Shown: positions 35,295-45,701 of the stretch, piece by piece
How the letters are laid out: each line of letters begins with the position of its first letter
How positions within the stretch are numbered: position 1 is the stretch's first letter
NCBI RefSeq assembly: GCF_032452875.1
Contig: NC_083878.1
Span: forward strand, 40,811,878 to 40,875,877
Direction: 5' to 3'
Length of the DNA: 64,000 bases
Source of the DNA: Bos javanicus
Taxonomy: Eukaryota > Chordata > Mammalia > Artiodactyla > Bovidae
Position numbers and translations under genes: made by a program
The notes under the pieces: generated by a model
What the model was told of the DNA's origin: nothing
The model's database searches: none
Seen by the model: only the letters and a program-made list of their open reading frames with translations

Positions 35295-36804
35295 AAGAAA
35301 GAAAACTCAATAGCTTTATTGAAATTTAATGCAAATACTATGTAATTTACCCACTTAAAGTGCATAATCAATTGTTTTTAGAATATTCACTGATCCATGC
35401 AACTATTACCATAGTTTTAGAACACTCTCATCACCTCAAACCCCATTCACTTTAGCTATGACTCCCTTTTCTTCTATCTCCTTTAGCCCTAAGCAACCAT
35501 TTATCTACTTTCTGAATATATTTGCCTATTCTGGACATTTTATGTAATATGTTGTATTCCATGATTGGCTTTTTTCACTTAGCATTAACTTTTCATGGTT
35601 CACTTATGTTGTAGAGTATATTGATATTCATTCTTTTTCTGTCTGAATAAAAATCCATTGTATGGGTATACCACATTTCGTTTATCCATTCCATCAGTTG
35701 ATGGACATTTGGGTTGTTTCTAACTTTTGGCTATTATAAACATATTATTTATATATTTATTATAAATAATGCAGCTACAGATATTTGTGTACATTTTGCA
35801 TTTATCTGTAACTAGGAGTGGAATTGCTGGGTCATATGTTAGTTCAATGTTTAATGGTTGGAGAAACTTCTGGACTGTTTTCCAAAGTGGCTGTGCCATT
35901 TTACATTCCCACTGGTGGTGTATGAAGGTTCCAATTTCTCCATACTTTTGTTATTATCAGACTTTTTGATTCCAGCTATCCTAGTGAGTGTGATGTGGTA
36001 TCTCATTGTGGTAGTCCCTAATGACAAATTATGCCAAGCATCTTTTCATGTGATTATTGGCCAATTGTATAAAAAGTTGTTTAGCAGATATATGATTTGT
36101 AAATATTTTCTCCTATTCTATGGATTGTCTTCAGTTTCTCAAAATTGTCTTTCAAAGCATGAAATTTTTAATTTTGATCCAGTTCAATCTATTTTTTCTT
36201 ACATTGCTTGTGCTTTTTGTCATATCTAAGAATCTAGCGCCAAATCTGAAGTGATGATTTACCCCTATGTTTTCTTCTAAGGATTGTGTAGTTTTAGCTC
36301 ATACATTTAGGCCTTTGATCCACTTTGCATTAATATTTGTACATCATGTGACATGTATATTATGTACATTGTGCATGTGGCCATTCAGTTGTCCCAGAAC
36401 AATTGTTGAAAAGGCTATTCTTTCCCCATTAAACAGACTTGGAACCCTTGTTAGAAATCAGTTGACTGTAGATAAATTGGTTTATTTCTAAACTCTTCAT
36501 TCTAATTCGTTGATCTTATCATTCTGCCAATATCACACTCTCTTATCTCTGCTGGGTTTGTAGTAAGTTTGGAAATCTAGAAATACATGTTTTCCAATTT
36601 TATTCTTTTTCTTTTAAAAATTCTTTGGTTATGCTGGGTCCCGTGCAATTCCCTATGAATGTGAGAAGCAGCTTGCTAATTCCTATTTAAAAAAACAAAA
36701 AAAACCACTGGGATCCTCAGAGGGATTGCACTGAATCTGTAGATCAATATTGGCAGTACTGCCATCTAAGCACAATAAAGTCTTCTGATCCATGAATATG
36801 GGAT
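35295..36804 (-). mobile_element. L1M (L1MB-like) 3' UTR and ORF2, antisense, part 1
   Basis: The classic antisense L1M text is readable over 1.5 kb: CCACTTAAAGTGCATAATCA, TATTCTGGACATTTTATGTA, GGAATTGCTGGGTCATATG, CAGTTGTCCCAGAACAATTG and CTGAATCTGTAGATCAATAT. It covers the 3' UTR and the C-terminal half of ORF2. It is cut at 36804 by a BovB and resumes at 39495. The ORF2 frame is thoroughly decayed. Confidence 0.9.
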
Positions 36805-37800
36805 CAGTCAGTTCAGTTCAGTTGCTCAGTCATATCTGACTCTTTGTGACCCCATGGACTGCAGCATACCAGGCCTCCCGGTCCATCAACAACTCCCAGA
36901 GTTTGCTCAAACTCATGTCCATTGAGTCAGTGATGCCATCCAACCATCTCATCTTCTGTCGTCCCCTTCTCCTCCTGCCTTCAATCTTTCTCAGCATCAG
37001 GGTCTTTTTATGAGTCAATTCTTCGCACCAGGTGGCCAAAGTGTTGGAGTTTCAGCTTCAGCATCAGTCCTCCCAATGAATATTCAGGACTGATTTCCTT
37101 TAGGATGGACTGGTTGGATTCCTTGCTGTCTAAGGGACTCTCAAGAGTTGTCTCCAGTACCACATTTCAAGAGCATCAATTTTTTTGTGCTCAGCTTTCT
37201 TTATGGTCCAACTCTCACATTCATACATGACTACTGGAAAAACCATAGCTTTCACTAGGCGGAACTTTGTTGGCAAAGTAATGTCTCTGCTTTTTATTAA
37301 GCTATTTAGGTTGGTCATAACTTTCCTTCCAAGGAGCAAGTGTCTTTTAATTTCATTGCTGCAATTACCATCTGCAGTGATTTGGAGCCCCCCAAAATAA
37401 AGTCTGTCACTGTTTCCCCATCTATTTGCTATGAAGTGATGGGACCAGATACCATGATCTTAGTTTTCTGAATGTTGAGTTTTTCACTGTTTTTCAATCT
37501 CCTCTTTCACTTTCATCAAGAGGCTCTTTAGTTCTTCATCATTTTCTGTCATAAGTATGGTGAAGGTAAAAGTTTAGTCACTCAATTGTGTCCGAGTCTT
37601 TGCAACCCCATAGACTGTACCAGGCTCTTCTGTCCACGGGATTTTCCAGGCAAGAGTACTGGAGTGGGTTGCCATTTCCTTCTCCAATAAGTGTGGTATT
37701 ATCTGCATATCTGAGGTTATTGATATTACTCGCAGCAATCTTGATTCCAGATTGTGCTTCAACCAGTCCAGCGTTTTTCATGATGTACTCTGCATATAAG
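36805..37800 (-). mobile_element. BovB LINE, 3' part of a twin-primed insertion
   Basis: Antisense 3' part of a BovB inserted into the L1M. The whole insertion (36805-39494) is bounded by a 14-bp TSD, CATGAATATGGGAT, at 36791-36804 and 39495-39508. The part ends at CTTCAACCAGTCCAGC and GATGTACTCTGCATATAAG, where orientation flips. A BovA SINE sits inside at 37562-37686. Confidence 0.95.
37562..37686 (-). mobile_element. BovA-type SINE nested in BovB
   Basis: Headless antisense BovA monomer. An 11-bp TSD with one mismatch, ATAAGTATGGT / ATAAGTGTGGT, lies at 37551-37561 and 37687-37697. It interrupts the BovB reverse transcriptase region just beyond the YADD box. Confidence 0.94.
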
Positions 37801-39494
37801 AATGCAAAAGTAGGAAGTCAAGACATACCTGGAGTAATAGGAGAATTTGGCCTTGGAATACAGAATGAAGCAGGGCAAAGGCTAATAGAATTTTGTCAAG
37901 AGAACGAACTAGTCATAGCAAATACCCACTTCCAACAACACAAGAGAAGACTCTACACATGAACGTCACCAAACAGTCAGCACCAAAATCAGACTGATCA
38001 TATTCTTTGCAGCCAAAGATGGAGAAGCCCTATACAGTCATCAAAAACAAGACCAGAAGCTGACTGTGGTTCAGATCACAAATTCCTCATTGCCAAATTC
38101 AGACTTAGATTGAAGAAAGTAGGGAAAACCACTGGACCATTCAGGTATGACCTAAATCAAATCCCTTACAACTATACAGTAGAAGTGAGAAATAGATTCA
38201 AGGGATTAGATGTGATAAACAGAGTCCCTGAAGAACTTTGGACAGAGGTTCATGACATAGTACAGGAGGCAGTGATCAAGACCATCCCCTTGAAAAAGAA
38301 ATTCAAAAAGGCAAAATGGTTGCCTGAGGAGGCCTTATAAATAGCTATGAAAGAAAAGAAGCAAAAAGCAAAGGAGAAAAGGAAAGATATATCCATTTGA
38401 ATGCAGAGTTCCAACGAATAGCAAGGAGAGATCAGAAAGCCTTCCTCAGCGATCAATGCAAAGAAATAGAGGAAAACAACAGAATGGGAAAGACTAGAGA
38501 TCTCTCCAAGAAAATTAGAGATACCAAGGGAATATTTCATCAAAGATGGGCTCAATAAAGGACAGAAATGGTATGGACCTAACAAAAGCAGAAGATATTA
38601 AGAAGAGGTGGCAAGAATACACAGGACTATACAAAAAAGATCTTCAGACCCAGATAATCACTATGGTGTGATTAGTCACCTAGAGCCAGACATCCTGGAA
38701 TGTGAAGTCAAGTGGGTCTTAGGAAGCACTACTACGAACAAAGCTAGTGGAAGTATAGAATTCCAGTTGAGCTATTTCAAATCCTAAAAGATGATGCTGT
38801 GAAAGTTCTGCACTCAATATGCCAACATATCTGGAAAACTCAGCAGTGGCCACAGGAATGGAAAAGGTCAGTTTTCATTCCAATCCCAAAGAAAAGTGAA
38901 AGTGAAAGTGAAAGTGAAGTTGCTCAGTCATGTCCAACTCTTTGCAAACCATGGACTGTAGCCCACCAAGCTCCTCCATCCATGGGATTCTCCAGGCAAG
39001 AATACTGGAGTGGGTTGCCATTTCCTTCTCCAATCCCAAAGAAAGGCAATGCCAAAGAATGTTCAAACTACCGCACAGTTGCATTCATCTCAATCTAGCA
39101 AAGTAATGCTCAAAATTCTCTAAGCCAGGCTTCAATAATACTTGAACTATGAACTTCCAGATGTTCAAGCTGGATTTAGAAAAGGCAGGAAAACCAGAGA
39201 TCAAATTGCCAACATCTGTTGAATCATCGAAAAACCAAGAGAGTTCCAGGAAAATATCTGCTTTATTGACTATGTCAAAGCCTTTGACTGTGTGGACCAC
39301 AACAAACTGTGGAAAATTCTTCAAGAGATGGGAATACCAGACCACCTTACCTGCCTCCTGAGAAATCTGTATGCAGGTCACGAAGCAATAGTTAGAACTG
39401 GCCATGAAACAACAGACTGGTTCCAAATTGGGAAAGGAGTACATCAAGGTTGTATATTGTCACCCTGCTTATTTAACTTATATGCAGTGTACAT
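37801..39494 (+). mobile_element. BovB LINE, inverted 5' part
   Basis: Sense BovB from the middle of the endonuclease (AATGCAAAAGTAGGAAG) to the reverse transcriptase block ending TATATGCAGTGTACATCATG. It is opposite to the 3' part on its left. The end of this segment and the start of the 3' part share about 20 bp of element sequence (the TATATGCAG...TACATCATG block), a duplication typical of twin priming. The endonuclease GSDH motif is legible near 38069; frames at 38110-38340 and 39292-39510 are fragments. Confidence 0.94.
38895..39029 (-). mobile_element. BovA-type SINE nested in BovB
   Basis: Headless antisense BovA monomer with a GTGAAAGTGAAAGTG leader on the left. A perfect 15-bp TSD, CCAATCCCAAAGAAA, lies at 38880-38894 and 39030-39044. 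Confidence 0.95.
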
Positions 39495-39862
39495 CATGAA
39501 TATGGGATAGTTTCCCATTTATTTATATCTCTTTAATTTCTTTCAACAATGCTTTGTAATTTTCAGAGTATAAGCCTTGCACATTTTTTGTTAAATTTCT
39601 TGGCAAGCATTTTATTCTTTTTGATACTTTCTTATCTGGAATTGTTTCCTTAAATTTCAGTTTCAGATAGTTTATTGCAAGCACTTAGCAAGGCAATTGA
39701 TTTTTGTTTTTTGGCTTTATACCCTGCAACCTTGCTAAACTCATTTATTAGTTCTGATAATTTCTCAGTAAGTTTCCTAAGATTTTCTGTATACAGGATC
39801 ATGTCATCTGCAAATAGAAATAGTTTTGTTTCCTTCTTTGCAGTCTGGATGCCTCTATTGTG
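39495..39862 (-). mobile_element. L1M (L1MB-like) ORF2, antisense, part 2
   Basis: Continuation of the 35.3-36.8 kb L1M after the BovB: CCCATTTATTTATATCTC, GCAATGCTTTGTAATTTTCAG-like text, ACTCATTTATTAGTTCTGAT and ATCATGTCATCTGCAAATAG. The TSD copy at 39495-39508 is original L1M sequence. Confidence 0.9.
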
Positions 39863-40004
39863 GCTTATTAAAAAACAAAAAAGAAAACTTCAATAGAGAG
39901 AAAAAAGTGAGGTAAGAAAAGGACAGATACCACACTGAAACATGCATATTTAGGTTTCTGTGAACTCACATTGGTGGTATAATATTACAGCCAAAAATAG
40001 GTTA

Positions 40005-40185
40005 CAGTTTCATAATATTTACTTTGCACCAGTTTATACTTATTAACTTATTTAATAACCACAAAATCCCTATGACATTGTTATATTTTATTTCATAGAT
40101 GAGGCCGGTAAGGCATAGAAATGTAAAATGTCCCACAGCCCAAAAGTGGCAAAGCTGGAATGAAGGAGTTAATAACCACAGCCAG
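40005..40185 (-). mobile_element. MIR SINE
   Basis: Antisense MIR core: TTTAATAACCACAAAATCCC, ATTTCATAGATGAGGC and CCACAGCCCAAAAGTGGC. Diverged as expected for the family. Confidence 0.72.
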
Positions 40186-40204
40186 CAGTTGGATTATACT
40201 TAAT

Positions 40205-40385
40205 AACTTATAAGGGATTTTCAAATAATTTGTATTTCCATTTATGCTTAGTATAACTAAGCAGGAAATATGTACCCGTTTTATGAATGACAAAACTGAT
40301 GTTCATAGGTATTAAATGAGCTAGAAAAGTTCCAGAATCAGTAAGGCAGAATCTGAACGTAAGTTCTTTTGATTGAGGCTTTATT
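40205..40385 (-). mobile_element. MIR SINE
   Basis: A second antisense MIR directly after the first: CCCGTTTTATGAATGACAAA, then AGTTCCAGAATCAGTAAGGC and AGAATCTGAACG. More eroded than its neighbour. Confidence 0.6.
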
Positions 40386-41128
40386 TATTACAAGTATACT
40401 AATCACAATTATAATTCTGAGAGCCTTTCTTCATATTGGATATGGAGCAGCCCACTGGCTTGTAAGCAGGGTCAAAAATATTGCTATTTTGCCTATGTTT
40501 CTTTGGATCCATGGGTCAAAGCTTTCCTGGGTAATCCAAACAAAAATAAAAAAAGTAGGGGAGGGTGATATTTATTGGAAGTGATTACAGAAGCTCATGA
40601 AACTGGAGAAAAAGCATGACTGTCAAGCTTTGGGAAGTAAGATCTCAGGGCAGACATTGAAAACAGGTTAAAGAATCTTTCCAGGGATTTGTGATCAAGA
40701 GAAGTCAGATCCAGCTCTTGTCTATTCTGGTGACATTCTGCTCAAGATTTTAATTCCAAGAAGAGTCTGATTTGATTGACCTAGCTTGATTCATTGTCCC
40801 ACTCACTGACTTCTAAGTTGCATGAATACTAAGTTCAGTGGAGGATGGCAAAGAACACTGATGCTGTCTTTAAGATGAAGAAATGGACTTTGTGATAGTT
40901 GAGCTCTTTTATTATGCTAATATGAGCAAACCATGATTCCTTCCTCTATCACAGGTCACAAATCTCTAAAATAGGCAAAGTAAAAAGTGATCAGTGCATA
41001 TATTTTGAAAATTAACCTTTCAAACGATTCCTTGAGATTCACATATGGAAAGAATTCCATTATTACATGAATATGAACCTTATGCTCTTGGCATCTTATC
41101 TTATAGACTCCCACAAGGTACCAAGTAT
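40386..41128. other. Non-coding DNA
   Basis: No gene or repeat recognised. A short TA/TG microsatellite starts at its right edge (41126-41159). Confidence 0.4.
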
Positions 41129-41155
41129 ATATATATGTGTGTGTATATATGTATA

Positions 41156-41263
41156 TATAGGCTTCCCTGGTAGTTCAGTGGTGAATAAAACTTCTGCTTA
41201 TGCAGGAAATGCAGTTTCAATCCTTGGGTTGGCAAATTCCCCTGGAGAAGGAAATGGCAACAC
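41156..41263 (+). mobile_element. Bov-tA SINE, 3'-truncated
   Basis: Sense tRNA-like head (GGCTTCCCTGGTAGTTCAG) with part of the body, ending at GGAAATGGCAACAC. A 9-bp repeat, ATATGTATA, at 41147-41155 and 41264-41272 is a possible TSD, in low-complexity flanks. Confidence 0.88.
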
Positions 41264-41303
41264 ATATGTATACGCATCTGTATTATATATACACATTATT
41301 ATT

Positions 41304-41410
41304 GTTGTTGTTTAGTAGCTAAGTTGGATCCAACTCTTTGCAACCCCGTGGACTGTAGTCCACCAGGCTCCTCTGTCCATGGAACTTCTCAGGCAACAAT
41401 ACTGGAGTGG
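41304..41410 (-). mobile_element. BovA SINE, left arm of an inverted pair
   Basis: Antisense BovA body (GTTGTTTAGTAGCTAAG to ACTGGAGTGG). It is the near-complement of 41457-41556, with a 46-base spacer, so a transcript across it could fold into a hairpin of about 100 bp. Confidence 0.92.
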
Positions 41411-41556
41411 ATCAGTCCCTGGGTGGGAAGATCCCCTAGAGAAGGAAATGGCAACCCACTCCAGTATTCTTGCCTGTAAAATTCTATGGGCAGAGGAGCC
41501 TGGTGGGTTATAGTCCGTGGGGTTGCAAAAAGTCGAAGATGACTGAGCAACTAACA
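41411..41556 (+). mobile_element. BovA SINE, right arm of an inverted pair
   Basis: Sense SINE starting inside the tRNA-related part (ATCAGTCCCTGGGTGGG) and running to GAGCAACTAACAT. ATATACACAT at 41287-41296 and similar text at 41557-41568 could be a TSD enclosing both arms, which would make this one insertion with an internal inversion. Confidence 0.9.
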
Positions 41557-41689
41557 TATACACACATACACACAAATATAGTGTATGTGAATAATGTACA
41601 TATGTATCATATGTATAGTATAAAGTATATATTATATAAATTACGTATATGCATATACACACATTATATATGTGTGTATAATACTGACT
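41557..41689. repeat. AT/CA-rich microsatellite tract
   Basis: Interrupted TA, CA and GTATA repeats lie between the SINE pair and the BovB tail, continuing on the other side of the BovB at 42285-42372. Confidence 0.85.
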
Positions 41690-42284
41690 TTATTTCTTTG
41701 GGCTCCAAAATCACTGCAGATGGTGATTGCAGCCATGAAATTAAAAGACACTTACTCCTTGGAAGGAAAGTTATGACCAACCTAGACAGTATATTAAAAA
41801 GCAGAGACATTACTTTGTCAACAAAAGTCCATCTAGGCAAGGCTATGGTTTTCCCAGTGATCATGTATGGATGTGAGAGCTGGACTATAAAGAAAGCTGA
41901 ATACAGAAGAATTGATGCTTTTGAACTGTGGTGTTGGAGAAGACTCTTGAGAGTCCCTTGGACTGCAGGAGATCCAACCTGTCCATCCTAAAGGAGATCA
42001 GTCCTGGGTGTTCATTGGAAGGACTGATGTTGAAGCTGAAACTCCAATACTTTGGCCACCTGATGCGAAGAGCTGACTCATTTGAAAAGACCCTGATGCT
42101 GGGAAAGATTGAGGGCAGGAGGAGAAGGGGAAAACAGAGGATGAGATGGTTGGATGGCATCACCGACTCAATGGAAATGACTTTGGGTAAACTCCGGGAG
42201 TTGGTGATGGACAGGGAGACCTGGCGTGCTGTGGTTCATGGGGTCGCAAAGAGTCAGACACGACTGAGTGACTGAACTGAACTG
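41690..42284 (+). mobile_element. BovB LINE 3' part, 5'-truncated
   Basis: Sense copy starting GACTTTATTTCTTTGGGCTC and ending GACTGAACTGAACTGA, inserted in a TA/CA microsatellite, so the TSD is unreadable. C-terminal coding pieces are in frames 41470-41991 (which runs in from the SINE) and 41928-42275. The 3' end has the GTTCATGGGG-type tail. Confidence 0.93.
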
Positions 42285-42372
42285 ATATACACACATATAG
42301 AATATATACACAGATATACATGAATACATGTACACATTATATATATACCCATATATATACATAATAAAGAAG
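42285..42372. repeat. AT/CA-rich microsatellite tract
   Basis: TATACACACATATAG-like interrupted repeats, continuous in style with 41557-41689. The BovB probably split one tract. Confidence 0.85.
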
Positions 42373-44431
42373 AAAAATAACATTTTTTAGTGTCCAAAAA
42401 GGAGGATATGAATATTCTACTTTTCATTGGGGAAAAAAGTAGTATCAATTTACTTTGATTTTATTTTTCACTTGTATCTTCATCTCAGGACATAGAATAT
42501 AGTTATATTATGGGAATGCTATTATTAATGTACTCTAGGTTCAATAGTTTATCAGCATAAAAATGTGCTTCAGCACAACAGCAGCTTTTCCTACAGGTGG
42601 GACCTATGTTGTAAATTGCCTCCATTGCTTCATGCAGAAATGTGCCATTGACTGCTTAATTATAATTTTTTCACGTAGTTTTGTTTTTCTACATTATCAT
42701 GCCCTCACCATAAGGTTCTATAATGCAGCTTACAAAAGAAAAGCTACGAGATGCTGGGGATAAAATGAGAAAAATCAAGAGGAGGTAAGGGGACGGGGAA
42801 ATGAAATTATTATTATGAATGGTGCCTTGCAAGAGTTCTGCACTGTATTTTTTTATATAAAGGAACAGAGCAATTTAAAAAGGTGTATTTAAACTGGTGA
42901 AAGAGCAGTTTAATTGGTTATAATAAGTGTACAGGACATAGTATAGTTGGATTCCCCCTGGTGAAATCAACTTGTATTCCAGCATTTCTTAAGAAAGACC
43001 TTTGTTTTTCTGGATGGTCACATCTATTGTCTTATCAGTGAAAATATTTGTGAATTTGACTGCAGGAGATGTAGACTGGCCAGTGAGCATGGTGCAAAGA
43101 AGGTGGGCTTTAATAAATAAAAATTCCAAACGATTTTGCAGGTTTAGTTGAGTGGTGACACCTGCTCTCTTCCCTGCTGCCGGAGCATGGAATATGAATT
43201 TTGTACTGCCATGTCACATTGGTCCATGATAAACAAACCTATTTATTTTATAAGAAACAACAGCAACATGATATGACAACTGGAGCTGGCCCAGTGCAAT
43301 TCAATTGTGTTATTTTCTGATAACAGGAGCATCGCTTGTGTCGTTCCTGTATATCACTTTCTCTGTGTAAATTTGGTGTTTTTTTCAAGTCTTAAAGACA
43401 AATCCAGCTTTTATTGCTTTTATTATCTTTGATAAGTGACATAGCAAGAGCTGCTGCTACTTGCAGTAAACTTACATTAAAAAATGCTATAAAAAGATGA
43501 ATTAAGATTCAATATGATTATAATTTATAATAAATAATTAGGCTGCTTTCAGATAGTAATATTGTCTACCACATGGCTTATTTTCTTTATTGGAGGAGGG
43601 GGGCATAGGTCTACATCCAAAGGAACAATAGCTTCCAGCTCTCTTCCGTCTTTCAAAACTCTTTTATCAGTTGAGATGTTATCAGATAAGATGTTCTATC
43701 TTAGATAATCTAGAATAACAATATACTTACATAAAAAGTGCAGAAAGCTTCTGTTTTATCATGCAAATCACAAGCACACCTTGATTTTCAAATAAAAATG
43801 ATTCATTTAAATTTCATGCGACAAATTTTAAAATTATTTTTACTGTGAAGTTTCCATGATAGAAAAGTAGAATTTCTCAGAAAAGAACTCATTTAAATCT
43901 TTTTGCCACCTTCAGAAAAGGCAATAAGCATTATACTAAACTTTGAAAGTATCATAGCATGCTTGTTTCATTTTCAAATTCTGGTATAAATTCTCCTTTC
44001 CCCTGTAAAACTCAGGTGCCCATAAAAGCTGGGGAATATCTGTGTCTTTGTTTTAACAGATATTATATATTAAGTGCACAAAATAGCAACAGAAACTTGA
44101 AAAGCAAAATAAAACACAAAGCAAATCCATGTTTTTGCTAATTGTTGAACAACGATCAATTCTTTACAATCATCATAACCTAGTCATGAGGGGTAATGAA
44201 TTTTGCAACTGAGTTTTGAGCATAATACTACCTTTTCATTTTGAGTTGTCTTTTTAAGTAATATCCATTTACCCTTCAGGGCTTGAATTTTAGGTACTCT
44301 TCCTTTTTCACATTTCTTATATCCACTCATGATCACATCCATGGACTTATGCCAGGCTGAAAGTCTGTACACTGAACATCACACCCTGTATGACTGGGCT
44401 AGAGTTGTAGCAACGATGGGTAAGATCATGT
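42373..44431. other. Repeat-poor non-coding DNA, possible conserved element
   Basis: About 2 kb with no recognised mobile element. The part around 42880-43460 is less AT-biased and holds factor-site-like words: an inverted CCAAT (ATTGG, 43219-43223), a forkhead-like TAAACAAAC (43230-43238) and an E-box CACCTG near 43160. This could be an enhancer, but single words like these occur by chance. Confidence 0.3.
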
Positions 44432-44452
44432 CTGTGTGTGTGTGTGTGTGTA
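44432..44452. repeat. (TG)n microsatellite
   Basis: A pure TG run at the tail side of the adjacent antisense SINE. Confidence 0.9.
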
Positions 44453-44646
44453 TGTTAGTTGCTCATTCATTTCTGACTCTTTGCAACCCCATGGACTGTA
44501 GCCAATCAGGTTCGTCTGTCCACGGAATTCTCCAGACAAGAATACTGGAATGGATTGCTATGCCCTCCTCTAGGGGATCTTCCTGGCCCAGGGATCAAAG
44601 CTGGGTCTCATACATTGCAGGTGGATTCTTTGTGATCTGAGTCACC
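44453..44646 (-). mobile_element. Bov-tA SINE
   Basis: Minus-strand copy from TTAGTTGCTCATTCATTTC to the degraded head GATCTGAGTCACC. An AAC/AAAC-rich tract follows on the right (44648-44692). Confidence 0.9.
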
Positions 44647-44655
44647 GAAACAAAA

Positions 44656-45238
44656 ACAAAATCTAAAACAAAACAATAACAACAACAACAAAATAGCCAT
44701 TACAGCAACATCCTTTATTCTGGAAGACGTGCTTGACTGCATCTGAGCAGAATAGGTGATATGACTAAAGGTGAGATGACGGCTCCCACTGTTCTTCCTT
44801 TGATACACATAATAACTGGAGATGGATATCACTGTGTGGTTGGCATGTCACTTAACACTTGCCTCCCAGCTTGCTTATGACAGGTTGACCTGTCATTTGG
44901 TCTGTACTTCTCAAGCCAAAGGGCTGCCCTTAAGAGTCACTCAGGGTGTGGAAGGGCAGGGCTATAAATATCTCCCTGGGGAATGCAGAGGAGTGGCTGA
45001 GAGAGAGAAAAGATCCCTTCGTAACATGGCAATCCAGAGGAGGAGGCTGCCACAGTGTAAGGAATTTACAGCCTTCTGTGAGACAAAAGGGTACCTATTT
45101 GCAACTGTGGAGAAGTGACACTGATGACAAGTGCATCACCCTCCCAGAGTAAATGAGATGATGCAGATGCTTTTTCTCTTGTGGGAGGAAGAATCACTTT
45201 CATTATAAGGGGGCAGATTATGTGATTTCTAACAGTCT
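44656..45238. other. Non-coding DNA
   Basis: Overlapping frames at 44822-45118 and 44946-45152 have no recognised domain. A gene is not supported. Confidence 0.4.
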
Positions 45239-45249
45239 GAACCAGACTT

Positions 45250-45701
45250 CTAGACAAGGCTATGGTTTTTCCAGTGGTCATGTATGGATGTGAGAGTTGG
45301 ACTATAAAGAAAGCTGAGTGCTGAAGAATTGATGCGTTTGAACTGTGGTGTTGGAGAAGACTCTTGAGAATCCCTTGGACTGCAAGGAGATACAATCAGT
45401 TCACCCTAAAGGAAATCAGTCCTGAATATTCATTTGAAGGACTGATGCTGAAGCTGAAACTCCAATACTTTCGCCACCTGATGGGAAGAACTGACTCATT
45501 TGAAAAGACCCTGATGCTGGGAAAGATTGAAGGCAGGAGGAGAAGGGGACAACAGGGGATGAGATGGTTGGATGGTATCACCGACTCGATGGACACAAGT
45601 TTGAGTAAACTCTGGGAGTTGGTGATGGGCAGGGAGACCTGGTGTGCTGCAGTTCATAGAGTCAGAAAGAGTTGGACTCTACTGAGCAACTGAACTGTAC
45701 T
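45250..45701 (+). mobile_element. BovB LINE 3' part, 5'-truncated
   Basis: Sense 452-bp copy from TAGACAAGGCTATGG to the CTGAACTGTACT tail. An 11-bp TSD with one mismatch (GAACCAGACTT / GAGCCAGACTT) lies at 45239-45249 and 45702-45712. The frame 45364-45693 is a C-terminal polyprotein piece. Confidence 0.94.

Noticed and set aside
41470..41991. 173-codon plus-strand frame
   Set aside because: Runs from a SINE through a microsatellite into a BovB; no single origin.
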